From PXAH01 sp964605645 (lineage in GTDB: Bacteria > Omnitrophota > Gorgyraeia > Duberdicusellales > 4484-171), in the NCBI GenBank assembly GCA_964605645.1, contig CAZSDJ010000038.1, forward strand, positions 1 through 14,867: a stretch of 14,867 nt of DNA, in the 5' to 3' direction. Positions 5,972-14,400 of the stretch are shown here, one piece after another. The position numbers and the translations under genes are program-made. Within the stretch, counting starts at the first letter, position 1, and each line of letters begins with the position of its first letter. The notes under the pieces were generated by a model, which was not told the origin of the DNA, searched no databases, and saw nothing but the letters and a program-made list of their open reading frames with translations.

Positions 5972-6811
5972 GTGGGAAAAATTATTGATATCGAACAAAT
6001 TGCAAGTAAGTTAAAGAGTGATTTAATTTTAACTGGTAAAAAAATATCAGGAGCTACTCTGGCTTCGGTACAAATTGGCAAAGCAGCTGCTTCAGAAATT
6101 TATATAAAAAATCAGGCAAAATTAGCAAAACAAATTGGGGTTAATTTTTTGTTACAGGAATTACCTGTTACAAAAACTGAAGAAGAAACCATAGATCGGA
6201 TTAAGAAGATAAATAAAGATACAGATATTGATGGTGTTATTATCAATAAACCGTTTCCTGAAGGTTGGAAACCGGATAGGATATTTGCAGCTATTGCACC
6301 CCAAAAAGATGTCGAGGGGTTAAATCCTTATAATTTAGGAAGGATATTCTATGATCAGTTAGCTTTTATTTCCCCTACTGTTTTAGCGGTATTAGAAACT
6401 ATAAAATTTGCAGATATCCAATTATACGGAAAAGACGTAACGGTTGTAGGGTTTTCAACTTTAATTGGAAAACCTTTAGTGCTTTTGCTTGCGAAAAAAT
6501 TTGCTACCGTAACCGTTACTCACATTGCTACTTACGAAAAACAAAAACTTCCCTTTTATATAAAAAATGCTGATCTTTTAATTTCGGCAGTTGGAAAGCC
6601 TCATTTTATAAAAACAGAATGGATTAAAAAGGGGGCTATGGTAATTGATGTAGGAATATCTAAAAAGGACTCAAAAATTGTAGGAGATGTTGATTTTAAA
6701 GAGGCGGCCGAAAAAGTATCTTTAATCAGCCCAGTACCGGGAGGAGTGGGAAAGTTAACTTCTCTTTTTCTCTTTAAAAATTTATTGAAAGCAAAGCAGT
6801 ATGAAATTTAA
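5972..6811 (+). CDS. folD: Divergent FolD-type methylene-THF dehydrogenase, likely lacking cyclohydrolase activity
   Basis: The protein has 279 residues, the full FolD length, with a GTG start 7 nt after AGGA (5961-5964). It aligns without gaps to E. coli FolD around the active site: Tyr44 is kept, but the position of the catalytic lysine (E. coli Lys54, human Lys56) is Gln48. The active-site Gln (human Gln100) is Asn92 in IINKPFP, and the Asp of KDVDG (human Asp125) is Glu115 in KDVEG. The usual PCTP.G loop is replaced by ISPT. The Rossmann motif GFSTLIGKP (160-168), TVTH (181-184) and PVPGGVGKLT (254-263) are present, so nucleotide binding looks intact. In human MTHFD1 the lysine is required for the cyclohydrolase step. 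A methylene-THF dehydrogenase working with the adjacent FchA-like protein is inferred. It overlaps metF by 11 nt. Confidence 0.88.
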   Translation: MGKIIDIEQIASKLKSDLILTGKKISGATLASVQIGKAAASEIYIKNQAKLAKQIGVNFLLQELPVTKTEEETIDRIKKINKDTDIDGVIINKPFPEGWKPDRIFAAIAPQKDVEGLNPYNLGRIFYDQLAFISPTVLAVLETIKFADIQLYGKDVTVVGFSTLIGKPLVLLLAKKFATVTVTHIATYEKQKLPFYIKNADLLISAVGKPHFIKTEWIKKGAMVIDVGISKKDSKIVGDVDFKEAAEKVSLISPVPGGVGKLTSLFLFKNLLKAKQYEI

Positions 6812-7658
6812 AGAAAAATTAACTAACAAACAATTTGTAATCACTGCAGAGATTGAAGCCCCCAAAGGGATATCGGACCAAGCTATATTTGCTGATATAG
6901 GCAAAATTAGTGAAAAGATAGATGCTTTTAATGTAACTGACATGCAGGCATCACATTTACGAATGAGTTCTTGGGCTTTATGTGTGCGGCTGAAACAGAA
7001 AGGTTTGGAACCAATTATGCAACTAACTGCAAGAGACCGTAATGTTTTAGCTTTAGGCGGAGATCTATTGGCGGCTTTTTCTTTTGGGATTGAGAATTTA
7101 TTGTTGCTTACCGGGGATGACCCAAGTTGGGGGGATCACCCTCAAGCGAAAGCTGTGTTTGAATTTGATTCTATCGGATTACTTCAATTAGCCACTAAAT
7201 TTAATTTAGGTTTTGATTGGGCAGACAATAACATAAAAGGAAAAACTAATTTTTATAGCGGGGCAGCCTTGAATCCTTTTTCTCCTAATTTAGATAAGGA
7301 GCTTAAAAAAATGGATGCAAAAATTAAAGCAGGGGCCTCTTTTTTTCAAACACAACCTATTTTTGATGTTAATAAATTTCAAAAATTTTTAAAACAATAT
7401 AGACCACCCGTGCCTGTGATCGCCGGCGTGACTTTATTGAAAAGTGAGAAAATGGCTCAATATTTAAATGAGCATATCCCCGGGGTTGAAGTACCGTCTT
7501 TTTATATTGAAAAAATGAAAAACAGCAAGCAAAAACGGCAAGAAGCGGTTTCAATCGGCAAGAATCTTTTAAAAGATTTAAAAGAAATATGTGAAGGGGT
7601 TCACTTTATGCCTTTTGGCTGGTTTGCTGAATTAGGCCAAATTTTAAGAGATGAATAA
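6801..7658 (+). CDS. metF: Methylenetetrahydrofolate reductase
   Basis: MetF reduces 5,10-methylene-THF to 5-methyl-THF through bound FAD, feeding methionine synthesis or, in acetogens, the methyl branch of the Wood-Ljungdahl pathway. The 285-residue protein is a single TIM-barrel domain of the short bacterial type. Motifs: AEIEAPKG (16-23, Glu17 equivalent to E. coli Glu28), QLTARDRN (74-81), LLLTGDD (101-107, Asp106 equivalent to E. coli Asp120), GDHP (111-114), FFQTQPIFD (181-189) and IAGVTLLKS (207-215). The ending GVHFMPFG is typical. The gene overlaps folD by 11 nt and the next gene by 8 nt, implying coupled translation of all three. No metV or RnfC2-like partner is in the window, and the NADH-binding route is not evident from sequence alone. 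Confidence 0.93.
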   Translation: MKFKEKLTNKQFVITAEIEAPKGISDQAIFADIGKISEKIDAFNVTDMQASHLRMSSWALCVRLKQKGLEPIMQLTARDRNVLALGGDLLAAFSFGIENLLLLTGDDPSWGDHPQAKAVFEFDSIGLLQLATKFNLGFDWADNNIKGKTNFYSGAALNPFSPNLDKELKKMDAKIKAGASFFQTQPIFDVNKFQKFLKQYRPPVPVIAGVTLLKSEKMAQYLNEHIPGVEVPSFYIEKMKNSKQKRQEAVSIGKNLLKDLKEICEGVHFMPFGWFAELGQILRDE

Positions 7659-8688
7659 AGAAAATGAAGAAAGAATCACAGTTATTGGTTCCGGATTAGC
7701 CGGCATCACTTTTTTAAAAAAAGTTAAAGAGCTGAGTTCGGAGGCGAAAGTAACTCTTATTGACCGGAATGATTTTTATTTTCCAAAAAATAATATCAGC
7801 ATTAATCCGGTTGATCTTAAAAAAGTAATAAAAATTAATAAATGGGCCGATGATTTAGGGATTGATTTCATTTCTGCGACAGTTGACAAAGTGAATGTAA
7901 AAAAGAAAAAAATATTTCTAAAAAATCAAAAAGAATTAGAATTTGATAATTTAGTTATAGCCACCGGTGCTTTGAGCAAAAAAATAGATATAAAAGGAAC
8001 GAAGAAAGAAGGGTTTTTCTATCTTACAGATATTAATCCTTATCAGCTTAAAACTTTTTTAAAAATCTATAACGAATCTTCTGTATTGGTAAATACCTGT
8101 GAAGGGATAAAATTTAGCTTGGCTCTTAAAAACTTACAAGAAGAAGTTCGGGTTATAGCCCCTAGTTTAGAATTTTTAGGCCCGGAAAAAGATAAAATAA
8201 TAAACATTTTAGAAAAAAAAGGGATAATAATATATCAAAAATATAGTTTAGAAGAAGTTATTGGAGAAAAAACCGTAAAAGCTATAAAAATTATTAAAAA
8301 AGAAGATGATTCTCTGGCGGAAAGAGCAAGTGGTCCAATGAAAGTATTTTCTTCTCAATTAGTTTTTGTAGATAGCGGCTTAAGACCAAATTTAGATTTC
8401 TTAAATGATGGAGTAGTGCAATTAAAGGAAGGAGATTATTTTAAAAGGTATGGTCAAATTTACATAATTGGAGATGCCGGTAATCTAAAACTAGAAAATC
8501 AAAATTGTTATTTTGGAAATCAGTTAATGATAGAAGAAGAATCGAATAATTTAGCTAGCTATTTATTAAAAGATGAAACTCTTGAGCCGGGGGCGGAAGA
8601 AAGCGAAGATAAAATAAAAAAAGAAATACAAGCAATTTATGATAAGTATGATAAGGAGGAAAAATTATGGCAGAATGGGTTGGCATAG
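7651..8688 (+). CDS. FAD-dependent pyridine nucleotide-disulfide-family oxidoreductase with degenerate NAD(P)H motif
   Basis: The protein has 345 residues. The N-terminal FAD dinucleotide site VIGSGLAGI (11-19) with Asp38 closing the second strand, the LVIATGA motif (101-107) and IYIIGDAGN (270-278) mark a two-dinucleotide-domain flavoprotein, closest in layout to NDH-2/Nox-like enzymes. The second domain, which normally binds NAD(P)H through GxGxxGxE, instead reads SVLVNTCEGIKFSLAL (144-159), so the glycine-rich loop is lost although the strands around it remain. No redox CxxC and no membrane helix is visible. The C-terminus is a charged helix. The gene overlaps metF by 8 nt and guaB3 by 22 nt. 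Context suggests a redox partner of MetF or the folate enzymes; substrate unknown. Confidence 0.75.
   Translation: MNKENEERITVIGSGLAGITFLKKVKELSSEAKVTLIDRNDFYFPKNNISINPVDLKKVIKINKWADDLGIDFISATVDKVNVKKKKIFLKNQKELEFDNLVIATGALSKKIDIKGTKKEGFFYLTDINPYQLKTFLKIYNESSVLVNTCEGIKFSLALKNLQEEVRVIAPSLEFLGPEKDKIINILEKKGIIIYQKYSLEEVIGEKTVKAIKIIKKEDDSLAERASGPMKVFSSQLVFVDSGLRPNLDFLNDGVVQLKEGDYFKRYGQIYIIGDAGNLKLENQNCYFGNQLMIEEESNNLASYLLKDETLEPGAEESEDKIKKEIQAIYDKYDKEEKLWQNGLA
8654..8659 (+). promoter_or_regulatory. Shine-Dalgarno of guaB3 inside the upstream gene
   Basis: AGGAGG, 7 nt before the ATG at 8667, lies within the coding sequence of the upstream oxidoreductase (its Lys-Glu-Glu codons). It confirms the overlapping start, 22 nt before the upstream stop. 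Ribosomes can therefore initiate guaB3 strongly and independently despite the overlap. Confidence 0.8.
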
Positions 8689-9827
8689 GCAGGCGAGCTA
8701 GGCGTTGTTACGGGTTTGATGAGGTTGCACTTGCTCCGGGAGAGGTTACTGTAAATTCGCAGGAAGTTGATTGTTCTTGGAGCTTAGGAAATAAAAAATT
8801 TTCTGTTCCAATTTTAGCGGCGGCAATGGATGGAGTTGTGAGCGTAGATTTTGCTGTAAAAATGTCTAAATTAGGAGGTATTGCTGTCTTGAATTTAGAC
8901 GGGGTGCAAACTCGTTATGAAAATCCAGATCAAATATTAAAAGAGATTGCAAAAGCGGATCCAAAAGAAGCTACTGCTTTGATTCAAAAAGCTTATACAG
9001 CAAAAATCAAAAAGAAATTAATTACAAAACGGATAGAAGAAATTAAAAAAGCGGGCGGCTATGCAGCAGTAAGCTGCATCCCCCAAAATGCTAATCAGTT
9101 CAGTAGAATTGCCGAAAGTGCGGGAGCAGATTGCTTTGTGGTCCAATCAACAGTAACAACTACAAAGCACGTTGCAACCACTTATAAACCATTGGATTTA
9201 CATAAATTTTGTAAAGAAAAAAAGATTCCTGTAATTCTGGGAAATTGCGTAACTTATAAGGTAACCTTAGATTTACTTTCTACCGGTTGTGCAGGAATTT
9301 TAGTTGGTGTTGGCCCGGGAGCAGCTTGTACAACTAGAGGTGTTTTAGGTATTGGTGTGCCCCAGGTGACTTCAACTATCGATTGCGCTGCTGCCAGAGA
9401 TTTTTATTTTAGAAAAACCGGTAAATTTGTGCCGATCATTACAGATGGGGGGATGAGTAAGGGCGGAGATGTCTGTAAAGCTTTTGCTTCCGGAGCAGAT
9501 GCAGCAATGATTGGTTCTGCTTTTACGAGAGCTAAAGAAGCCCCGGGCGGCGGTTATCATTGGGGGATGGCGACCTCTCACAGCAATTTACCCAGAGGGA
9601 CCAGAATAAAAACAGGGGTGTCAGGATCTTTAAAACAAATTCTTTTTGGGCCGGCTGTAGTAGATGATGGTTCACAGAATTTAATGGGAGCCTTAACTAC
9701 TTCCATGGGGTCACTTGGCGCAAAAACTTTAGATGAAATGCATTTTGTGGAAATTATTATTGCGCCTTCAATTCAAACTGAAGGCAAAGTTTTTCAAGCT
9801 ACGCAAAGAGTAGGGATGGGCAAATAA
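8667..9827 (+). CDS. guaB3: GuaB3-type IMP dehydrogenase-related protein
   Basis: IMP dehydrogenases oxidise IMP to XMP with NAD+, the committed step to GMP. The 386 residues lack the two CBS (Bateman) domains of canonical GuaB (about 490) and carry the GuaB3 pattern: IGRRARRCYGFDEVALAPG (7-25) at the N-terminus, LNLDGVQTRYENP (75-87), GYHWGMATSHSNLPRG (296-311) and LFGPAVVDDGSQNLMGAL (326-343). Cys221 in GPGAACTTRGVLGIGVPQ is at the catalytic cysteine position. DGGM (260-263) is the IMP-phosphate site. Actinobacterial GuaB3 proteins often have His at the cysteine position, whereas cyanobacterial ones keep Cys and are reported active, so this copy is probably a real IMPDH. guaA follows. Whether the genome also has a standard guaB cannot be seen. 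Confidence 0.9.
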   Translation: MAEWVGIGRRARRCYGFDEVALAPGEVTVNSQEVDCSWSLGNKKFSVPILAAAMDGVVSVDFAVKMSKLGGIAVLNLDGVQTRYENPDQILKEIAKADPKEATALIQKAYTAKIKKKLITKRIEEIKKAGGYAAVSCIPQNANQFSRIAESAGADCFVVQSTVTTTKHVATTYKPLDLHKFCKEKKIPVILGNCVTYKVTLDLLSTGCAGILVGVGPGAACTTRGVLGIGVPQVTSTIDCAAARDFYFRKTGKFVPIITDGGMSKGGDVCKAFASGADAAMIGSAFTRAKEAPGGGYHWGMATSHSNLPRGTRIKTGVSGSLKQILFGPAVVDDGSQNLMGALTTSMGSLGAKTLDEMHFVEIIIAPSIQTEGKVFQATQRVGMGK

Positions 9828-9836
9828 TTTAATAAA

Positions 9837-9905
9837 TAGTCCTATGTCCAATGTCCGATGTCAAAAATATTGACTTAGGACTTAGGACTTAGGACTTAGG
9901 ACTAA
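9837..9905 (+). repeat. Mirrored heptamer repeats forming a long hairpin before guaA
   Basis: The right half is TGACTTA, three GGACTTA and GGACTAA (9871-9905), ending 1 nt before the guaA ATG at 9907. The left half is the same family in inverse orientation: TAGTCC, TATGTCC, AATGTCC, GATGTCA (9837-9863). The two halves fold around a 7-nt loop AAAATAT (9864-9870): TAGTCC pairs perfectly with the last GGACTA, each GTCC with a GGAC, and GTCA with TGAC, with partly matched 3-nt spacers. The AGGA at 9898-9901 is 5 nt from the ATG and would be inside the outermost stem. No U-run follows, so it does not look like a terminator. Confidence 0.82.
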
Positions 9906-9906
9906 T

Positions 9907-11448
9907 ATGAGGAAAGATACAGTACTAATTATTGATTTTGGCTCTCAATACACACAACTTATTGCACGGAGAATCCGTGAGTTAAAAGTTTTCAGTGTGG
10001 TAAAACCATACACTATAACCAAATCAGAAGTTGCTACAATTAAGCCAAAAGCAATAATTTTATCCGGCGGCCCCCACAGTGTTTACCAAAAAGGGGCACC
10101 TTCCTTAAAAAAAGAATTCTTAAAATTTAAAGTTCCTATTTTAGGGATTTGCTATGGGATGCAGATTTTAATCAAAGCGAAAGAAGGGGCGGTTAAAGAA
10201 GGGAGAAAAAGAGAATATGGCCATGCAAAAATGCATATTGACAATCACGACGATCTTTTCTTTTCGCTGCCTGGGGCAATTTCAAGTTGGATGAGCCATA
10301 CCGACCAAGTTGCTAAGCTTCCTTCCGGGTTTAGGCAGCTTTCTCATACTGAGAATACAAAATTTGCTGCTGTAGGTAACCAGAAGAAAAAAATTTACGG
10401 GGTACAATTCCATCCGGAAGTTGTTCATACTGAATTGGGGATTCAAGTGCTTTCTAATTTTTTATTTAGAATATCGGATTGTTTTGCTAATTGGCAACTG
10501 GAAGACTTTATCACTGAACAAATTAAATTAATAAAAAAGAAAATTGGTAAAGGTAATGTAATCTGCGGCTTAAGCGGAGGAGTTGATTCTTCAGCAGGGG
10601 CAATTTTATTACATAAGGCTCTGGGAAAAAAACTTAAATGCATATTTGTAAATAATGGATTGTTGAGAAAAGAAGAGGCAAAAAGAGTTTTAAAAGTCTT
10701 TCGGGATAATTATAAAATAAATTTACATTATGTAAATGCAGCTAAGGAGTTTGTAAATAAACTAAAGGGAGTAACAGATCCGGAGCAGAAGAGAAAAATT
10801 ATTGGACATCAATTTATAACTATTTTTGAAGATGAAGCCAAAAAATTTAAAAATGCTAAATTTTTAATGCAAGGTACATTATATCCGGATGTAATTGAGT
10901 CAGTTTCCTTTTTTGGTGGGCCTACTGCCTGTATAAAGTCACACCATAACGTAGGAGGTTTGCCGGATAGGATGGATCTGAAATTGATTGAGCCATTTCG
11001 CGATCTTTTTAAGGATGAGGTTAGGAAGATTTCAGAAATATTAGGATTGCCGCAGACAATAGTAAAAAGGCATCCCTTCCCGGGGCCGGGCCTGGCAGTA
11101 AGAATTTTAGGAGAAGTTAATAATGAACGCCTTAAAGTTTTAAGAGAGGCAGACTATATTTTAGAAAAAATCATCAGAGAAAGAGGCCTTTATGACCGAT
11201 ATTGGCAAATTTTTGCTGTATTGCTGCCGGTTAAAACTGTTGGGGTAATGGGTGACAAAAGAACCTATGAAAATGCGATAGCAATAAGGGCGGTTACCAG
11301 TTTAGATGGGATGACTGCTGATTGGGCTAAAGTGCCTCAAGAAGTGTTAGCTGAAATTTCCAACGCAATAATAAATAAAGTTCGCGGCGTAAACCGAGTT
11401 GTCTTTGATTTAAGCTCAAAACCTCCCGCTACAATCGAGTGGGAATAG
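9907..11448 (+). CDS. guaA: GMP synthase (glutamine-hydrolysing)
   Basis: GuaA aminates XMP to GMP using ATP and glutamine. Its 513 residues match the usual 510-525. The N-terminal class I glutamine amidotransferase domain has the triad Cys82 (GICYGMQ), His169 and Glu171 (VQFHPEV), plus the oxyanion loop ILSGGPHSVY (51-60). The ATP-pyrophosphatase domain starts with the P-loop GLSGGVDSS (221-229). The later part has GGLPDRMDLKLIEPFRDLFK and HPFPGPGLAVRILGE, and the protein ends in the standard dimerisation tail KPPATIEWE. The start is given by the family N-terminus (DTVLIIDFGSQY). It is preceded by the heptamer hairpin, separating it by 79 bp from guaB3, and followed by dnaE after 6 bp. Confidence 0.97.
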   Translation: MRKDTVLIIDFGSQYTQLIARRIRELKVFSVVKPYTITKSEVATIKPKAIILSGGPHSVYQKGAPSLKKEFLKFKVPILGICYGMQILIKAKEGAVKEGRKREYGHAKMHIDNHDDLFFSLPGAISSWMSHTDQVAKLPSGFRQLSHTENTKFAAVGNQKKKIYGVQFHPEVVHTELGIQVLSNFLFRISDCFANWQLEDFITEQIKLIKKKIGKGNVICGLSGGVDSSAGAILLHKALGKKLKCIFVNNGLLRKEEAKRVLKVFRDNYKINLHYVNAAKEFVNKLKGVTDPEQKRKIIGHQFITIFEDEAKKFKNAKFLMQGTLYPDVIESVSFFGGPTACIKSHHNVGGLPDRMDLKLIEPFRDLFKDEVRKISEILGLPQTIVKRHPFPGPGLAVRILGEVNNERLKVLREADYILEKIIRERGLYDRYWQIFAVLLPVKTVGVMGDKRTYENAIAIRAVTSLDGMTADWAKVPQEVLAEISNAIINKVRGVNRVVFDLSSKPPATIEWE

Positions 11449-11454
11449 CTAGTT

Positions 11455-14400
11455 ATGGAACATGCTAATTTTGTCCATCTTCACGTTCATACTCAATATA
11501 GCTTATTAGACGGAGCTTGTCTTTTGGAAAAATTAGTGGAGAAAGCTGCTCGCCTAAAGCTGCCTGCCTTAGCCATAACCGATCATGGCAATATGTTTGG
11601 TGCTATAAGATTTTACAATCTTTGTATAAAAAAAGGGATTAAGCCTATTTTAGGCTGTGAAATGTATGTAGCAGCCGGTTCTCGCTTTGACAAAGGGGAT
11701 CGGGCAAAAAATAGTAAGAATTATCACCTGCTATTGCTAGCAAAAGACAATACTGGTTATAAAAATTTAATAAAGCTTGTAAGTTTAGCCCACTTAGAAG
11801 GATTTTATTATAAACCAAGAATAGATAAAGAACTTCTTCAAAAGCATAACCAGGGGCTCATTGCAGCGAGTGCTTGCCTAAAAGGCGAAATATCTTCTTT
11901 AATTTTAGAAGGAGACTTGCCTGCCGCGTATAAAGTTGCAGATCAGTATTTACAAATATTTGGTAAAGGCAATTTTTATCTGGAAATAATGGAAAATGGT
12001 TTAGCTGAACAAAAAAAAGTAAATAATAAGTTAGTTAAAATTTCTAAAGAATTAGGGATCCCGCTTTTAGCTACAAATGACATCCATTATTTAGATAAAG
12101 ATCAATCTTTTGCGCATCAAGCATTACTTTCGATTCAAACCCAAACAACTCTTTCCGATCCAAATCGTTTTCGTTTTGGCTCAGAGGATTTTTATTTTAA
12201 AACCCCTCAAGAAATGAAAGAATTATTCAAAGAAACTCCGGATGCTATTAGAAATACAATTGAAGTTATGCAAAAATGTAATCTGACTTTAGATTTTTCA
12301 AAAATACATTTGCCTAATTTCCCTTTGCCGACAGGGCAAAAAGATGAAGATTTTCTAAAAAGATTGTGTTATCAAAATTTTGAAAAAAAATACTCAAAAG
12401 AGAACAAAATTGCACGGGAAAGATTAGATTATGAACTTAGCGTTATTAATCAAACCGGTTTTTCTAGTTATTTTTTAATTATTTGGGATTTGATTAAGTT
12501 TGCTAAAGACAACAATATCCCTGTTGGCCCGGGCAGAGGCAGTGCCGCCGGAAGTATAGTAAGCTACCTTCTTCAGATAACTGATATTGATCCTTTAGCC
12601 TATGATCTTTTATTTGAGCGGTTTCTAAATCCGGCTCGCATCTCAATGCCGGATATTGATATAGATTTTTGCTATGAAAAGAGATCAGAAATTTTAGATT
12701 ATGTCGGCAGGCGTTACGGACGAGAAAATGTTGCCCAAATCATTACTTTCGGGACTATGCTGGCAAGAGCTGTAATCAGAGATGTGGGCCGAGTTATGGA
12801 TTTTACTTATTCTGAAGTTGATAAAATAGCAAAAATGATACCGGCAGGCCTAGGCCATACAGTTACTCTCACTGAGGCGATGTCCTTAAATCCGGACTTA
12901 GATAAAATTTATAATTCGGATAAAAGGATAAAAAGATTAATCGATGTAGCCATGCAACTTGAAGGCGTTTCTCGTCATGCTTCTACTCATGCTGCGGGAG
13001 TTGTTATTTCCGATAAACCATTGCTGGAAAGAATTCCTTTAAGCAGAGGTTCAGAAGGTGAGGTTGTAACCGGTTATGATATGGATTCTTTAGAAAAAAC
13101 CGGGATGCTGAAAATGGATTTTTTAGGCTTAAAAACTTTGACAGTAATTAATGAAACTTTAAAAATTATAAAAAGAACTCAGCAAAAAGATATTAATATA
13201 ACAAAAATACCTATTTCTGATAAAAAAACTTTTTCTTTATTAAGTAACGCTAAAACTATGGGTGTATTCCAACTTGAATCAAGAGGGATGAGAGAGATTT
13301 TACAAAAAATGAAACCATCCAACTTTGAAGATATTATTGCTGTATTGGCACTTTATCGGCCGGGCCCTTTAGGCAGTGGGATGGTTGATGATTTTATTCA
13401 GCGTAAGCAAGGCAAGAAAAAAGTTCATTATCCTCATTCTAAATTAGAGTCAATTTTGAAAAAAACATATGGAATTATTCTTTATCAAGAACAAATTATG
13501 CAAATAGTTGCAGAACTCGCTGGTTTTGATATGTCGCGCGCTGACACCTTAAGAAAAGCAATTGGTAAAAAGATACCGGAAATCATTCAGCAGCAAAAGC
13601 AACTGTTTTTAGATGGTTGTAAAAAAAATCAGATTCCACTAACTGCAGCAAATCAAATCTTTGATTTAATTGATTATTTTTCCGGATATGGATTTAATAA
13701 AAGCCATAGTACCGCCTATGCTCTTATTTCTTATCGTACAGCTTATTTAAAAGCGCATTTCCCAGTTGAATTTATTGCTGCTTTGCTCACCAGTGAAAGA
13801 AATAATACCGATAAAGTGGTTGAATATATAAATGAAGCAAACCGGATGAAAATAAAAGTATTACCACCGGATATTAATACCAGTTATGCTAATTTTACAG
13901 TAACCGATGACAATAATATCCGTTTCGGTTTAATTGCGATAAAAAATGTGGGGGCTGCAGCTTTAGAAAGTATTATTACCGAGAGAAAAGAAAAGAAATT
14001 CAAAGATATTTTTGATTTTTGCGATCGAGTTGATTCTCGAACGGTGAACAAAAAAGTTATTGAAAGCTTAATAAAATCAGGTGCTATGGATTCGCTGGGC
14101 CTAAAAAGGTCCCAAATGATGCTTTTGCTGGATAAACTTTTAGCAAGGCAAGCCAGAAACAAAAAAAATAATTCCCAACTTACTTTATTTTCAGAAAAAG
14201 AAGAACAAGAGAGAGTTCCTGAGGTAGAAGAGTGGCCGTTGATGCAGATTCTTGGTTTTGAAAAGTCTTTATTGGGGGTTTATCTAAGCGGGCATCCGCT
14301 TTATTGTTATTCTCAGACAATAAAATTTTTAAAAAGAGAGTTGATAAGTTCTTTAAATGAAAACACAAAAACCCGTGAAGTTCTTGTCTGTGGAGTAATA

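Noticed and set aside
9837..9905. CRISPR-like array before guaA
   Set aside because: The units are 7 bp and directly adjacent with no spacers, so this is a tandem/inverted short repeat.
13884..14368. Minus-strand ORFs inside dnaE
   Set aside because: They lie opposite well-conserved polymerase motifs and read as random translations; the same holds for the antisense ORFs in tgt, rnhB, metF, guaB3 and guaA.
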